Shown: positions 1 through 10,482, counted from the first letter of the stretch. The stretch is DNA of 27,702 bases from Jaenimonas drosophilae (GCA_030849065.1 JASAON010001439.1:1-27702); one strand, 5' to 3'. The notes: generated by a model from the letters alone, not told the origin. Translations and numbers: made by a program.

Positions 1-78
1 CCTCCCCGAGTAATCCACCCTCAAGGGAAAAGCACTTCTCAGTGACGCGCCATCGTTCGTCCGCTCAAAGCATCCTCT

Positions 79-507
79 ATGTCCTACCAAAACATGTCGC
101 ACAATATCTACGTGGCAAGCCTGCCCCAGGACTTCACAAAGGAAAAATTGGCGCTTCTATTCAGCCCGTTCGGAGCGATTGCTTCGTGCGCTGTGCGGTT
201 GAACTGGGAGACAGGTGCGTGCAAGGGATACGGCTTTGTTCTCTACGAGAACGAGCAGGATGCCCTGACAGCTGTCAGGGCGCTTCACGGACACTCTATC
301 AATGGAACACGTATCCAGGTTCGTTTTGCTCGTCCCGAGGCATCGGCGAAGAAGTGTCATCCTTCGTATCCTCTTCCCGAAGCTCTTGCAGGTGCGCCAC
401 TGATGCCCATCATCATGGCTGCGCCACCGGCCACTGCGTGTTTAGTCCCGCAGCCGCAGCCTCAACCAGTGTACGTGGTGTACCCCCAAGCCTTCATTTT
501 CCAGTAG
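79..507 (+). CDS. Single-RRM RNA-binding protein (paralogue A of three)
   Basis: This 142-residue protein is almost entirely one RNA recognition motif, residues 9-86. RNP2 is IYVASL (10-15) and RNP1 is KGYGFVLY (49-56), both with the aromatic residues that stack on RNA bases. The remaining ~55 residues are rich in Pro, Ala and Gln and end with a PQPQPQPVYVVYP tail followed by aromatic residues. The same kind of tail ends the two RRM proteins encoded at 6063-6719 and 10612-11577. Small single-RRM proteins of this kind in trypanosomatids typically bind mRNA 3' UTRs and control stability or translation; which RNA this one binds cannot be read from sequence. The ATG at 79 is the first after the AG at 41-42, which may be the trans-splice acceptor, although its pyrimidine tract is weak or lies outside the window. 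A longer overlapping reading frame (42-530) lacks RRM features and is a shadow. Confidence 0.93.
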   Translation: MSYQNMSHNIYVASLPQDFTKEKLALLFSPFGAIASCAVRLNWETGACKGYGFVLYENEQDALTAVRALHGHSINGTRIQVRFARPEASAKKCHPSYPLPEALAGAPLMPIIMAAPPATACLVPQPQPQPVYVVYPQAFIFQ

Positions 508-1751
508 CGCAGATTAGACAGCGCCTGTGATGAAGTGTCTTGCTGCTTATTCCACAAGTTGAGCCTTTTTTTTTTTTACGTTCTTTTGCTTCTTTTTGTG
601 AGCTCCATGTGATGAAGTATCGATCAGCCAAGTTCTGGGACTTGCCCAGGGCTACTTCTCGGCCTGGCATCTCGTAGGAGCGCTCTTCCAGCACGTAGAC
701 CGTTTCTTTCGCCCGAAATTTGCTGACTTCATCTTTATATGACATTTTCCTTTTTTTTTTTGGATGTGCCTAGGCTTACGGCCGGTCCCCTCCCCATATT
801 TTGCGCCTGTCGATGCAACCCACTGAAGAAACACGGACACAGAAGTAATACGTTGTTGCTTTCCATCTCTGGGATGCACGTGCACAGGCGTCAAACTTGT
901 TAATGGTTGTTTTTGTTGTGTGTACTGTGCAGGAGTGGGTACTCCTCGCGGGTCTTGGGTGAATGGTAGACTCCTGAGGGGTTTGAAGTTGCTCCACAGG
1001 CCTCACAGCTACTCATTCCTTTCTGTTTTCTGTGGATGTTTCTGTTGGTCGTAGCAATCGCAAGATGAGGAAGCAACGCACAGTCGGAAATCCCGATAAC
1101 ACGCTTGATCGTATCCCTCTTACCCCCACCACTTTTCTATCTTTTGTCGGAGCGCACATTCTGGGCTGCTCCCTCATCATTTTTTTAACCTTTTGCTCCT
1201 TCTTACGCCGCTTCCGACTACAACGCTTTTACCCACTGAAATCAATTTTGTTTCGTCGCCGTTCTTAAATCGTCCCCCCTCACTCTTGTTCGTAAACTCT
1301 TTGACTTACGCAATATCTGCGGAGAGGGATGACCTGACCGAGCCCGCCACGAGATGCGGCGGGCGGCGCCCATCTATGTTCCTGACGATACACGCGGGAC
1401 CCCATTTTATGTATGTACTGATGTTGTTGTTGTTTCGGGCCATGTTTCATCAACTGCCGAGAGTGCAGCATTCAGTACTGCTTAGCCCATGGTTCATACT
1501 CAGCCCTTCGTTATGCCTTTATTTCCGTCAACCACAACCCAGTGATCATGTTATTATACCCTCTAGTGAAATTGATGTGCGATGGACATTTTGTTTGAGA
1601 TCTTTTTCCTTAATGTGACATCTCCCCTGTACGGACAGTGGTGACTCAGAGCACTTCCACTTGCATCTTCTGGTGTACGCACTACAATTCCACTGCACCA
1701 CTCGCCAATCTTGTTTCTATTTTTTTGATTATCAGGTAGTCTTGCCTCCAA
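508..1751 (+). other. Intergenic spacer: 3' UTR of RRM gene A and 5' leader of helicase
   Basis: These 1244 bases hold no convincing gene. The sequence is T-rich, with T runs at 566-577 and 751-761, and becomes pyrimidine-rich from about 1100. Open frames here have no recognisable domain and pass through the homopolymer runs. Most of the stretch is probably the 3' UTR of the upstream RRM gene. The last ~45 bases hold the trans-splicing signal of the helicase gene. Confidence 0.7.
1710..1735 (+). promoter_or_regulatory. Predicted trans-splice acceptor of the helicase gene
   Basis: A pyrimidine tract at 1710-1727 is followed by the first AG at 1734-1735. Using it would give a 16-base 5' UTR before the ATG at 1752. 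This is inferred from the usual trypanosomatid arrangement; no spliced-leader reads were available. Confidence 0.6.
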
Positions 1752-4700
1752 ATGGGACCAAATCGTCAGCGGAGGCCCGCAGTGGTGAGAGGACGAGGCA
1801 GAGGACGGGGTGGTGCCACGAACGTTAGACCGGCTGCCCCTGCTCCTTCCATGATCTCTGCCAAGGGGCGCGACCTCATCATTGATGTACTGCACCATGC
1901 TGCAAGCAATGGAGCGGTTCCCGTTCCTGAGAAGCATTTTGATGCTTCTGGATCCCGCGTTGTCTTCCAGCGAAATACTCCGTTAACCCCATCAGAAATT
2001 CTGCAGCGACTCTTTGAAGGCATAGGCTTCCCACGAGATCTCGTCACCCAGTACCTCACCGATCTCTCCGCAAGCATTCCATCCTTCGCTGATGTTGGAG
2101 AGCTTCTTGCAGAAGATAGCCCATGCCAGATGTTTCTGGTGCGCTGCTGCTTCGAGTTGTTCAGCTGCATGACGTGGTTTGCGCGCGGCGAAGAGGCAAA
2201 CGACAGCCCGGTTGAGGAGGCAACAGCCGAGGAGGGGGATGAGATGCTTGACGAGGAAATCCAGCTTATTCAGCAACTATTCAGTGACAGCGTCATTGGT
2301 ACGCGCAACTTTTCAGATGACGCCAGCGAAGCAAGACAGTTGTATCTTCTGTTTCAAACTGCAGATACGGATGCCGTACTCGTTGTGATTGAGTTCCCCG
2401 ATTTTTACCCCGCCGAGCCCCCATGTGTATTTCTTCAGCCCATCAAAGGCCCTGTTTCGGGGAGCGATTTGCCCAGACTTGGCCTTTTTGCTTCCTGCAC
2501 CCAAACACTTCCCGCTGCCGACCGCCGGCAGATCCTGGACTCAGCGGTGCAAGCAATCTGCAGCTTCCGAGGAACTGGCTGCCTCGCTGCGTTGGCCTCC
2601 GCCATTGGGGGTGCTGTTTCCTGCGTATCCAGGAAAGAGACGCAATCTTCCTCACCCACTTCAGCAGCTCCCGCCTCACCTGCGGGTGCCAGCACCGAGA
2701 AGGAGCTCGCGGCAAAGCAACGCAAGGCTTTCGTTGAGAGTCTTGGTAAAGGCGGCGTTTCAGCCAGTGGCGGTGGGGAAGGAGACGGAGAGGGAGAGGA
2801 GGACAAGTTCTTTCAGTACACCATGCCGGCAGTGGCTGAGCTGAAGACCATCGATGCTCATACCCAGGACAAGGCTGCCCCACGACGAGAGTTCCTTCGT
2901 CGGGATGCCGCGCTTGATGAGACCCTACGCGACGGATGGTCTGTACTTCGCAAAAGTGGATCATTGGCGAAGACGCGTGAAGCACTTCCAGCCTTTCTTG
3001 TTCGTGAATCGCTGCGCCACGCTCTTTCACAGAGTAATGTGGTTGTTATTGGTGGTGAGACGGGTAGCGGTAAAACTACGCAAATCCCACAGTACCTTCT
3101 CGAGTTCATGTACGAAGAGGGCTTGGGGAGCTCGGCGAACATCGTCTGCACCCAACCACGTCGATTGGCTGCCACCTCTGTTGCCCTCCGCGTGGCTGAG
3201 GAGCGGGATGAGGCGGTGGGAGGTACCGTTGGATATTCCATCCGCCTGGAAAACTGTGTGTCCAAGAAGACGCAGCTGACATACTGCACCACTGGTATCA
3301 TCCTTCGTCGTCTGCAGACAGACAAGTTCCTTGGGCGTGTTAGCCACATCGTTGTGGATGAGATTCATGAGCGTGGCGTGGATACTGACTTCCTTCTGAT
3401 TCTTCTTCGAGAGCTGGTGGCCAAGCGATCAGATTTGAAGGTCATCTTGATGAGTGCGACGATGGATTCTGAACTCTTCGCGCGGTACTTTGGTGGTGCC
3501 CCAATTCTCTCCATTCAAGGGCGGACATTCCCGGTAAAGGTGTTGCATCTGGAGAACATCATTCCCGAGGTGAAGTACGTGGTAGAGGAGGGAACATTCT
3601 ACGAAAACCCCTCGTCAAGAAGTGGTGAAGGGCGTCGACGTAATACACGTCGCAAAGGTTTGGAACTCGATCTAGATGATGCCCAAGAAGACCTTGTCAC
3701 CGATCGGGTGCAGAGGGAGCTTGCTTCTCAGGTATCGGCTTCTCCTGCCACACTGGATGTGCTCTCCCGAATGAATTTTGACGTCATCCACTATGAGCTG
3801 ATTGAGAAGATTGTTCTGTACATTGATACAACGTTGCGGGTAGAGGGGGCGGTTCTCGTGTTCCTACCGGGTATGGCGGAGATCCAGTCGTGCATGGAGC
3901 AGCTTCTCAGCAATCCTCACCTCTGTCGTGTGTGTGTGTTCTTCAACTTGCACAGCTCACTGGGGAACTCGGAGCAGCAAGGGGTCTTCCAGCGCGCCCC
4001 GCGTGGAAAGCGCAAGGTCATTCTGGGAACCAACATCATGGAAACGTCCATCACCATTGATGATGCCGTCTTTGTGATTGATACCGGCAAGGCAAAGGAG
4101 AACCGCTACAACGCTCGCAAGAGTCTTTCGGAGTTGGTGACTGTGAGCATCTCCAAGGCCAACTGCCGCCAGCGCCAGGGTCGTGCTGGTCGTGTACGTG
4201 AGGGATTTTGCTTCCGCCTCTTTACAGAGGCCCAGTATGAGTCTTTTGAAGACCACCAGCTGTGCGAGATGCACCGAGTCCCACTGGAGAGCCTCATTCT
4301 TCAGATTTACGCCCTGCACCTTGGAGATGAGGTGGAGTACCTGCAGAAGGCCTTGTCTCCGCCGGAGGAGAAGGCAATTCATAGCAGCGTGAAGGTCCTT
4401 ACAACTCTTGGAGCGTTGACTGCCCAAAAGCGTCTTACCTCTCTAGGCCAGCACCTCGCCAATCTTCCTCTTGATGTGCGTGTTGGTAAAATGATCATTC
4501 ATGGTGCGCTTCTTCAGTGTTTGGATCCTGTCTTGACCATTGCGGCATGCTTGGCAGTTCGATCTCCATTTATTGCCTCCATGGACTTCCGGACAGAAGT
4601 TGAAGGGGTACGACGGGCCTTTGCTGGTGAGCATCCCTCCGATCAACTTGTTTCGTGGTACGCTTACAACCGTTGGTCCTCTGCTCTTGTAGAGAAGGGT

Positions 4701-5705
4701 CCTGCAGCGGCGCGACGGGTCAGCCAGGACTGCTATCTCTCGCAAGCGGCTCTCTCTCAAATCCAGTCGACGAAGCGGCAGTACGAGCGCTACCTGTGTG
4801 AAGCTGGCTTTCTCGAGAACGTCGGGAATCACCGGGTGCATGCAAGCAAGTTCATCTTCCCTCCCCACGTCACCTTGGACAACAAGGCGTACGAAAGTGG
4901 TGGGCGTGGCTTTAATACCAACTCTGGAAATCGAAAGTGCATCCTGGCCTGCCTCGTGGCAGGGCTCTATCCCAATGTGGCGCGGCAGCAAAAGCCGAAA
5001 GCCGGTGCCGCCGCACATCGCCGGGGACTACGACTGAATACCTTTGATGGGTCCGAGTGCTTTGTTCATCCCTCCAGCGTCTTGTCAAAGGAAACGACTC
5101 TGGCCTCATCCCTGCTCGTCTACGTGGACAAGATTAAGACCTCCCAAACCTTCCTCCGGGAGGTGTCTACGGTCTCTCAGCTACACGTGGTGCTGTTTGG
5201 CGGTGGTGAGCTGGAGTACCTTCCCAAGTATCAGGAGCTGTGTGTTGATGAGATGATCGCTTTTAAGTGTGCGGAAGGGGATGCAGGCATCCTCACTCAC
5301 CTGAAGCAGCAGTTGGATTCAGCCCTCACACAGAAGATCAACGAACCCACGCGGTCGTGGGAATCGGTCAGCAGCAATGTTGTACGAGCCATTGTTCAGC
5401 TTCTTCAGGGCGAGGAAAGCAAGCATCTCACCATCGTTGACCGCCGGGCACCACGAGCGCCACTCACGGAGCTGCTTGTCCCAGAAGACATATCGACAGC
5501 GGGCTCTCCATCCCTGGTGGTGGATAAGGCGGCGAAGGGCCGCAGCTGCTTTCACTGCGGGGAGTACGGGCACCTCTCACGGAACTGTCCTCACGCCGCA
5601 CAGCGTAATGGCCCGTCCGTCCGCTGTTTTGTGTGCGGTCAATGGCATTTCCCAATGCAGTGTGGGTTTCTCCGTCCAATGAAGGATGGACCAAAGCCCG
5701 TGTAA
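1752..5705 (+). CDS. DHX57-like DEAH/RHA-family ATP-dependent RNA helicase
   Basis: The 1317-residue protein starts with an Arg/Gly-rich (RGG-like) stretch (residues ~9-22). A UBA-like helical segment (~79-104) and an RWD domain with the YPxxPP signature (219-224) follow. The helicase core has motif I GETGSGKT (435-442), motif Ia with TQPRR, motif II DEIH (536-539), motif III SAT (568-570), motif V GTNIMETSITIDD and motif VI QRQGRAGR (807-814). HA2 (~845-960) and an OB-fold region (~1060-1175) follow. Two zinc knuckles end the protein: a canonical C-x2-C-x4-H-x4-C (C1266, C1269, H1274, C1279) and a shortened C-x2-C-x3-H-x4-C (C1292, C1295, H1299, C1304). The UBA-RWD-DEAH order is that of animal and plant DHX57, although DHX57 carries a CCCH finger between UBA and RWD and no C-terminal knuckles. 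All catalytic motifs look intact, so an active 3'-to-5' RNA helicase or RNP remodeller is expected. The target is unknown. Confidence 0.96.
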   Translation: MGPNRQRRPAVVRGRGRGRGGATNVRPAAPAPSMISAKGRDLIIDVLHHAASNGAVPVPEKHFDASGSRVVFQRNTPLTPSEILQRLFEGIGFPRDLVTQYLTDLSASIPSFADVGELLAEDSPCQMFLVRCCFELFSCMTWFARGEEANDSPVEEATAEEGDEMLDEEIQLIQQLFSDSVIGTRNFSDDASEARQLYLLFQTADTDAVLVVIEFPDFYPAEPPCVFLQPIKGPVSGSDLPRLGLFASCTQTLPAADRRQILDSAVQAICSFRGTGCLAALASAIGGAVSCVSRKETQSSSPTSAAPASPAGASTEKELAAKQRKAFVESLGKGGVSASGGGEGDGEGEEDKFFQYTMPAVAELKTIDAHTQDKAAPRREFLRRDAALDETLRDGWSVLRKSGSLAKTREALPAFLVRESLRHALSQSNVVVIGGETGSGKTTQIPQYLLEFMYEEGLGSSANIVCTQPRRLAATSVALRVAEERDEAVGGTVGYSIRLENCVSKKTQLTYCTTGIILRRLQTDKFLGRVSHIVVDEIHERGVDTDFLLILLRELVAKRSDLKVILMSATMDSELFARYFGGAPILSIQGRTFPVKVLHLENIIPEVKYVVEEGTFYENPSSRSGEGRRRNTRRKGLELDLDDAQEDLVTDRVQRELASQVSASPATLDVLSRMNFDVIHYELIEKIVLYIDTTLRVEGAVLVFLPGMAEIQSCMEQLLSNPHLCRVCVFFNLHSSLGNSEQQGVFQRAPRGKRKVILGTNIMETSITIDDAVFVIDTGKAKENRYNARKSLSELVTVSISKANCRQRQGRAGRVREGFCFRLFTEAQYESFEDHQLCEMHRVPLESLILQIYALHLGDEVEYLQKALSPPEEKAIHSSVKVLTTLGALTAQKRLTSLGQHLANLPLDVRVGKMIIHGALLQCLDPVLTIAACLAVRSPFIASMDFRTEVEGVRRAFAGEHPSDQLVSWYAYNRWSSALVEKGPAAARRVSQDCYLSQAALSQIQSTKRQYERYLCEAGFLENVGNHRVHASKFIFPPHVTLDNKAYESGGRGFNTNSGNRKCILACLVAGLYPNVARQQKPKAGAAAHRRGLRLNTFDGSECFVHPSSVLSKETTLASSLLVYVDKIKTSQTFLREVSTVSQLHVVLFGGGELEYLPKYQELCVDEMIAFKCAEGDAGILTHLKQQLDSALTQKINEPTRSWESVSSNVVRAIVQLLQGEESKHLTIVDRRAPRAPLTELLVPEDISTAGSPSLVVDKAAKGRSCFHCGEYGHLSRNCPHAAQRNGPSVRCFVCGQWHFPMQCGFLRPMKDGPKPV

Positions 5706-6062
5706 ACGACTAAAGACTCCTCACGTATATTGTCATATGACTGCTTGCACTCTTCACAAGTGTGATGACCCAAATACTCATGTTGCTTCCATTTTCTATT
5801 CTGGATCAACGACTTCATTTTCCTTCGTCTCTCTCTCTCCTCTCTTTTTCTCTAGTTCGCTCCATTTTTCACCTTCGTCGCTCTCTCAACATCCCAAATC
5901 CCCATCATCAAGGGCGCGGTTCTCATACCCGAAGACTTACCCATCATCTTATCTACCCGCATCAACCCCATCGCACTCCGCAAGCAGGGATTTTTCCTCG
6001 ACTGAAGCAAGACCCGCCAGCACTCAAGCAACCTTTTTCCAACACACACATACCCAAAAAGA
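5706..6062 (+). other. Short spacer with the leader of RRM gene B
   Basis: This 357-base spacer contains the helicase 3' UTR and a strong polypyrimidine/AG signal. About 207 bases of ATG-free leader precede the next gene. A long frame running through it (5686-6546) overlaps both neighbouring genes out of frame and is not coding. Confidence 0.7.
5815..5855 (+). promoter_or_regulatory. Predicted trans-splice acceptor of RRM gene B
   Basis: A long, almost pure pyrimidine tract (about 5815-5853) ends in AG at 5854-5855. No ATG occurs between this AG and the start at 6063, so the start and acceptor support each other. This is the strongest acceptor signal in the window. Confidence 0.75.
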
Positions 6063-6719
6063 ATGTCCCTGTCGATGTTCTCTGACGCTCAAAACCTTGC
6101 TGGCATGGAGCACAACTCCGAGTGCACGCGCAACGTCTACGTGGCGAGCCTTCCAACTGAGTTTGATGATCAGCAGCTCCAAGCGTTGTTTTCCCCTTTT
6201 GGTCAGATTTGCTCCGCTCGCATCATGCGCGCCAAGCGTTCCCATCTCTCCAAGGGCTACGGCTTTGTTCTGTACAAGGATGCCCGCAGTGCTGAGCTTG
6301 CCATTGGCAAGCTTCACGGTCTCTTTGTGGGCGGCTCCCGCATTCAGGTTCGCCTGGCCAATGCCGATGCCTCTACAGCCTTTGGTAAGGGCCCCGTGCC
6401 CTCCATTACCTCGAACTCCACGACCAGCAGCAAGAGCAGCTTCTTTGGAGCGGCCCCTATCCAGCCAATCCTCGCCCCCTGCGTGCCCCCACCACAGAAT
6501 GCGGTCAATCACCTTAACTTTGTTTTCCAGCCTGCCGCCCCTTTAAACACATTTGCCGCAGTACAGCCGGCCTACCCCATGATGCCCATCTTCAGCGCGG
6601 CGCCGCAGCCCTACGCAGCCCCCATGCTCAGCGCAGGTGGAATCCCACCAATGACGCAGCCAGTCTACGTTATGGTGTCCAACCCTGAGCACATCGCGCC
6701 CAACCTGATTCTCCGATGA
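6063..6719 (+). CDS. Single-RRM RNA-binding protein (paralogue B of three)
   Basis: The protein has 218 residues. Its RRM spans residues ~24-101, with RNP2 VYVASL (25-30) and RNP1 KGYGFVLY (64-71). The core also shares FSPFG and a G-G-S-R-I-Q-V-R strand with paralogue A. A low-complexity tail rich in Pro, Ala, Ser and Met follows and ends with TQPVYVMVSNP, which matches the tails of the other two paralogues. Such proteins are expected in the cytoplasm or in RNP granules, acting as post-transcriptional regulators through mRNA UTRs. The ATG at 6063 is the first after the predicted acceptor at 5855; an in-frame ATG at 6075 is possible but not needed. The spacer that follows is 3.9 kb, suggesting that this gene's own mRNA has a very long, possibly heavily regulated 3' UTR. 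The RRM identity is secure, the specific orthologue is not. Confidence 0.95.
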   Translation: MSLSMFSDAQNLAGMEHNSECTRNVYVASLPTEFDDQQLQALFSPFGQICSARIMRAKRSHLSKGYGFVLYKDARSAELAIGKLHGLFVGGSRIQVRLANADASTAFGKGPVPSITSNSTTSSKSSFFGAAPIQPILAPCVPPPQNAVNHLNFVFQPAAPLNTFAAVQPAYPMMPIFSAAPQPYAAPMLSAGGIPPMTQPVYVMVSNPEHIAPNLILR

Positions 6720-7286
6720 GCATGATATATATAGCATCGCAGCAGGTTGAGGATGGTGCTGTTATACCCGTCCGTCATTCTTCATCAGCCCCAGTTCCCA
6801 GTGCCGAGGACATACACGCCGCTCATTAATTTAACACTGGACCAGCTTTTCCCGCATTGGGGAGTACACCACTCTGCACCTCAACCCTGCATCTAGCACA
6901 TTCGTTCCACCCTCCCTAGACACTTCCGCTCCATGATTTTTTATTCGGTCTGGAGTCGCTGTGGTGGAGGGACAGCTTGACGGCAGTCCTACTTGAAAGT
7001 GTGTGAATACTTTACTGGGAACAAACACAAGAGTGAATCCACCTTGCACATGCGTCAACACGTGTGTGGTAAACGTGGGGGGGATGCCAACCCTCATACT
7101 CCGCCGGTTGAGGCTATCCAACGATACCCCCTCAGCGCCGCCGACGGAGTGTGATGCCCCCGTTGAGCATCCCACGATGCTTCGCGATCCGGTTGGCGTG
7201 AGCCCACAGGGTATGAAGAAGATGTTTGACGGAACAAATGAACTTCTTCCAAAAGAAGAAAAGTACTGCCGATAAGATTGGCAGCG

Positions 7287-7336
7287 AACCAACCATAACT
7301 TCAGAGAGTATCGCTTCAGCGATACTATCATTGGTT
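7287..7336 (+). repeat. Inverted repeat / predicted RNA hairpin
   Basis: AGTATCGC (7307-7314) and GCGATACT (7319-7326) form a perfect 8-bp stem with a TTCA tetraloop. An outer pair, AACCAA (7287-7292) with TTGGTT (7331-7336), could extend it across an asymmetric internal loop. The element lies in the presumed 3' UTR of RRM gene B, 568 bases after its stop codon. Function is unknown; an RNA-binding or stability element is one possibility. Confidence 0.55.
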
Positions 7337-9253
7337 CTGAGGTTTGATTTCTGGCTACGTTTTTTATGCCTTCTTTTGTATACTGACTCTTTCCCCGACC
7401 TTCTCCTGTCCAGCGATGCACGAGGGACCTACGCACCTCACGGCCCGTCAAACGCGGCCTAAAGAGGAGGAGGTCGTGGCGTTTTTTCCCCCTGTTGGCT
7501 CTCTCTTTTCTCTTTTTTTTTTTTTACGCGCGCTCACCGTTCGTGAGAGCACTGACCCACAGGATGCACGGGTTCCTCATTACCGCATGGTGATAGTTTT
7601 CTTGTGACCTCATCCATTTCCACCCCGCCTTCAGTACTTCTTTTTTAATCTAGGAGGCCGCTTGGTCTCCACTGGAGGTGCCACCCCCTGTTAGGCTCTC
7701 TGTTCATCGTGGTTTTATTGATGCTACGTTGTTTGCCACCTCAGGCGCACATGTTTCTTGTTGTTTAGCTTGAGGCAATACCAAGATGCCAGACAGTTGT
7801 GATCGCGATGTTGCTTCCTCTTCGCACTCCTCCCTTCCTTTCCATTCCCTCACTTCGCACTTGCACTTGATGCATGTTTCCTTGTGTGTTTCCGAGACAA
7901 CATAAATACGGTTCCAAGTGAGAGAGAACGACGTCTTGGTGCGTAGCTGCTTGGATGGTCCCTCCTCCTCGACCACGCAATACCCGGAACATTCTCGGTG
8001 CGAAGCAGATACAGGCGAGTGAGTATTCCTGTTTGATGGGACTGGATACAAGCATTCATTTTTGCTCGTTATCTTCTTGTTTATTTGCTGTGACTTGCTG
8101 TAGGCGCTGCAGGAGAACTTCTTCGCACTATACGACAGTCTTTTCTCTTCTTTGATTTGCTACGTCGTTGTGTTTCACCCTTTTCTCGCTTCAGCTGTTT
8201 ATGTGCTTTCATGGAGTTTTTTTCCCCTTTCTTGCCGCTGGGCCTCCCTCTCACCATCTCCTTCGTTGTGATTATGTGAAAAATTAAGATCAACACTACA
8301 AGATGTTTTTTTTTCAGGTGTCTCTCGGTGCATGCGTTCTGCTCCCCTCCCCTCTCCCATTCCATTTCTCGCCCCGCTCCCTCTACCGGTGTTTTATCCA
8401 ACGAACCAGAGGAATATGGCCGTTCTACTGTGCATAAACATACGGCCAAGCTGCCATCAGCAGCTCTGGGCAGGCTAAAAAAAAATTTGAGCCACCAACG
8501 GAAGTGAGTAGCCGGAGATTGCCTCTGTTGTTGTTCGGACTCCAGAGCGTCAAGGACCATCCGCTTGTGCCTGCGGTAGGAATCAGCGCTGGGTGGATAA
8601 CAACTGTGTGCCTAGACCACGCACCAACATTATGAGCGTCTTCTCCCCCCGCCGTGTGATTGCGTGGGCGGCGTTTGCTCCTTTTTTTTCACTTTCTATG
8701 GAAGCTCATACAACACAAGCTCTCCTGTTCGCCATGCCCTTGCATCACGCGTCGTCAGATGAGCTGCGATGCTCCATGTTTATTTACTTGCGTGTTTCGG
8801 ACGAGTGAGGGTTTCTCTGGTGGCCACGAGCATGGAGATGAGGTCTGCCTACTACCCCCCCCCTATCATGTGTTTACCTCCCTTCCTGTGTATATGGGCT
8901 CAAGGTGGCTAGTAGAGTCTTCGCCACATCTATGCGCGTTGGCGGAGAGCGGCGTCATTCACTTTACTGCGGCAAAAACAACAAAAAAAATCATTCGAGG
9001 AAGTGGGAAATGCACCACCGCCTATTCCTACTTTATATAATTTCCTCCCTTGGGTTGCTTTTGCGCGCGGCGCCGTCCACTTTTTCTTTTTTCCTTTTCC
9101 TTTTCTTTTTCTTTTGTGAGCTTTGTGTTTCATGTTCGTTATTTGAAATGTTTCGTTTCTGTCTTCGTTGTTTTTCTGGTTTGATGTTGGTTTATGTTTT
9201 CGCTGGTCGCCCCTGTCTGACATGGAGCAGTCGACCATGAGGAAAACACACAG

Positions 9254-9270
9254 ACACACACACACACACA
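9254..9270 (+). repeat. (AC)n dinucleotide repeat
   Basis: This is a short uninterrupted AC repeat in the long spacer between RRM genes B and C. It is a simple microsatellite with no evident function. Confidence 0.8.
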
Positions 9271-10482
9271 AGCATCGGTCCGGTTTACCTGCGCATTGCC
9301 ATGAATGGCCTCCAGACTTCAACATTTCTTGGTGCCATTTTTTTTTGGCAACAGATGTGCCCTTATGAAAACCGAGGTGGATGGAGTTGCATGACACCAC
9401 GTCGTACGACATCAAGCACGCTTGGTGTTGGTCTTCTCTTCTTCCCCGCCGTACATCTAAAACGCGTCTCCGCTGTGTACTGCCACTTTTTTTTTCTGTT
9501 CTGATTTCTATTTTTGTGTGGGTTTCTTCGCATGTTTGTTCGTTCATGTTTCTTCATTGGCGTTTTCTGCAGATTGCTGATCGGATTCAACGGAGGTGAA
9601 GATGCTCGTGCCGAGACTCACTGCCGCTGTTTTCGAGGAGCGCTGTTGTGCTTCTTCTTTCATTCATTCGATCTCGTCCGCCTCCCACCTACCCCACTCC
9701 CCCATGCTGAAGTTGGGTCAGTCGTCGCCTTTCCCTCCATGATGGTGTACGGTGCCAGCGGTGGTCTTCTCTTTTATTTGTTCTGTTTTGACCTGGTTTC
9801 CCAAGTCAAAGTGGATGGCACACCTTCACAGCAGTAAATGCATGAAGATCTCAGCATGCAGTGAACGACGATGAATTGGGGGAGGCAACCTTGCACCTCC
9901 AACTCATGCGTCGGCAGTTTAAGAGATTTATGCATATGTTTCGTCGTTCCTGCTTCTGCTGGTGATTCTTCTCCGTCATGCCAACCAGTTATTTTTGGTA
10001 TATGTTCGTTGTTACGGCCGTTGTTTGTCTTTCTTGCATCAAAAAAAACTTCCATTCACTGAACGAGAGAGAAGAGAGGGGCCTGCCGTCGTTCTCCCCC
10101 TCTTCTCTTACATAGTGTGACTAACTGTACCAGAGCGACACAGCGGTGAATCATTCTCCCTCCATCTCTATTTTTTTTTCTTTCTTTCTCTCTGACTGGC
10201 AGTACCCATCTCGAGAACACGCCCATCCTCTGCCATCCACAAAACACCAACGCATTAGACACGTTACCACACAACTTTGATCGTATTCTGGATTCGGCGC
10301 ACTTCGAAGGGTCTTCTTTTTTTTTGTGGTTTTCATAATTCCAGAACAACAAAAGAACAGATTCTCGCACGCAGACTCGTACCCTGGCCCACAACGCGCA
10401 ACACAGACTTACCGTACATAAAACGCCCCCAATCACTCGTTGGGTGCGCAAGGGAACGCCTCTTTCTTCTTTATATTATTAG

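Noticed and set aside
42..530. Longer open frame covering the first RRM gene
   Set aside because: It is out of frame with the RRM, has no domain and is Cys/Ser/Arg-rich; the RRM frame at 79-507 explains the sequence.
1193..1618. 141-codon forward frame in the spacer before the helicase
   Set aside because: It has a weak start, Phe/Leu/Ser-rich composition typical of pyrimidine-rich spacer, and no motif; it is probably UTR.
2443..3030. 195-codon minus-strand frame inside the helicase gene
   Set aside because: It is an antisense shadow of a GC-rich coding region, without domain or independent signals.
5686..6546. 286-codon forward frame spanning the helicase stop, spacer and RRM gene B
   Set aside because: It overlaps two clear genes out of frame and is Ser/Pro/Leu-rich because of the polypyrimidine tract.
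8930..9547. 205-codon minus-strand frame in the long spacer
   Set aside because: It is Lys/Arg/Thr-rich because the + strand is T-rich; no motif and no acceptor signal on that strand.
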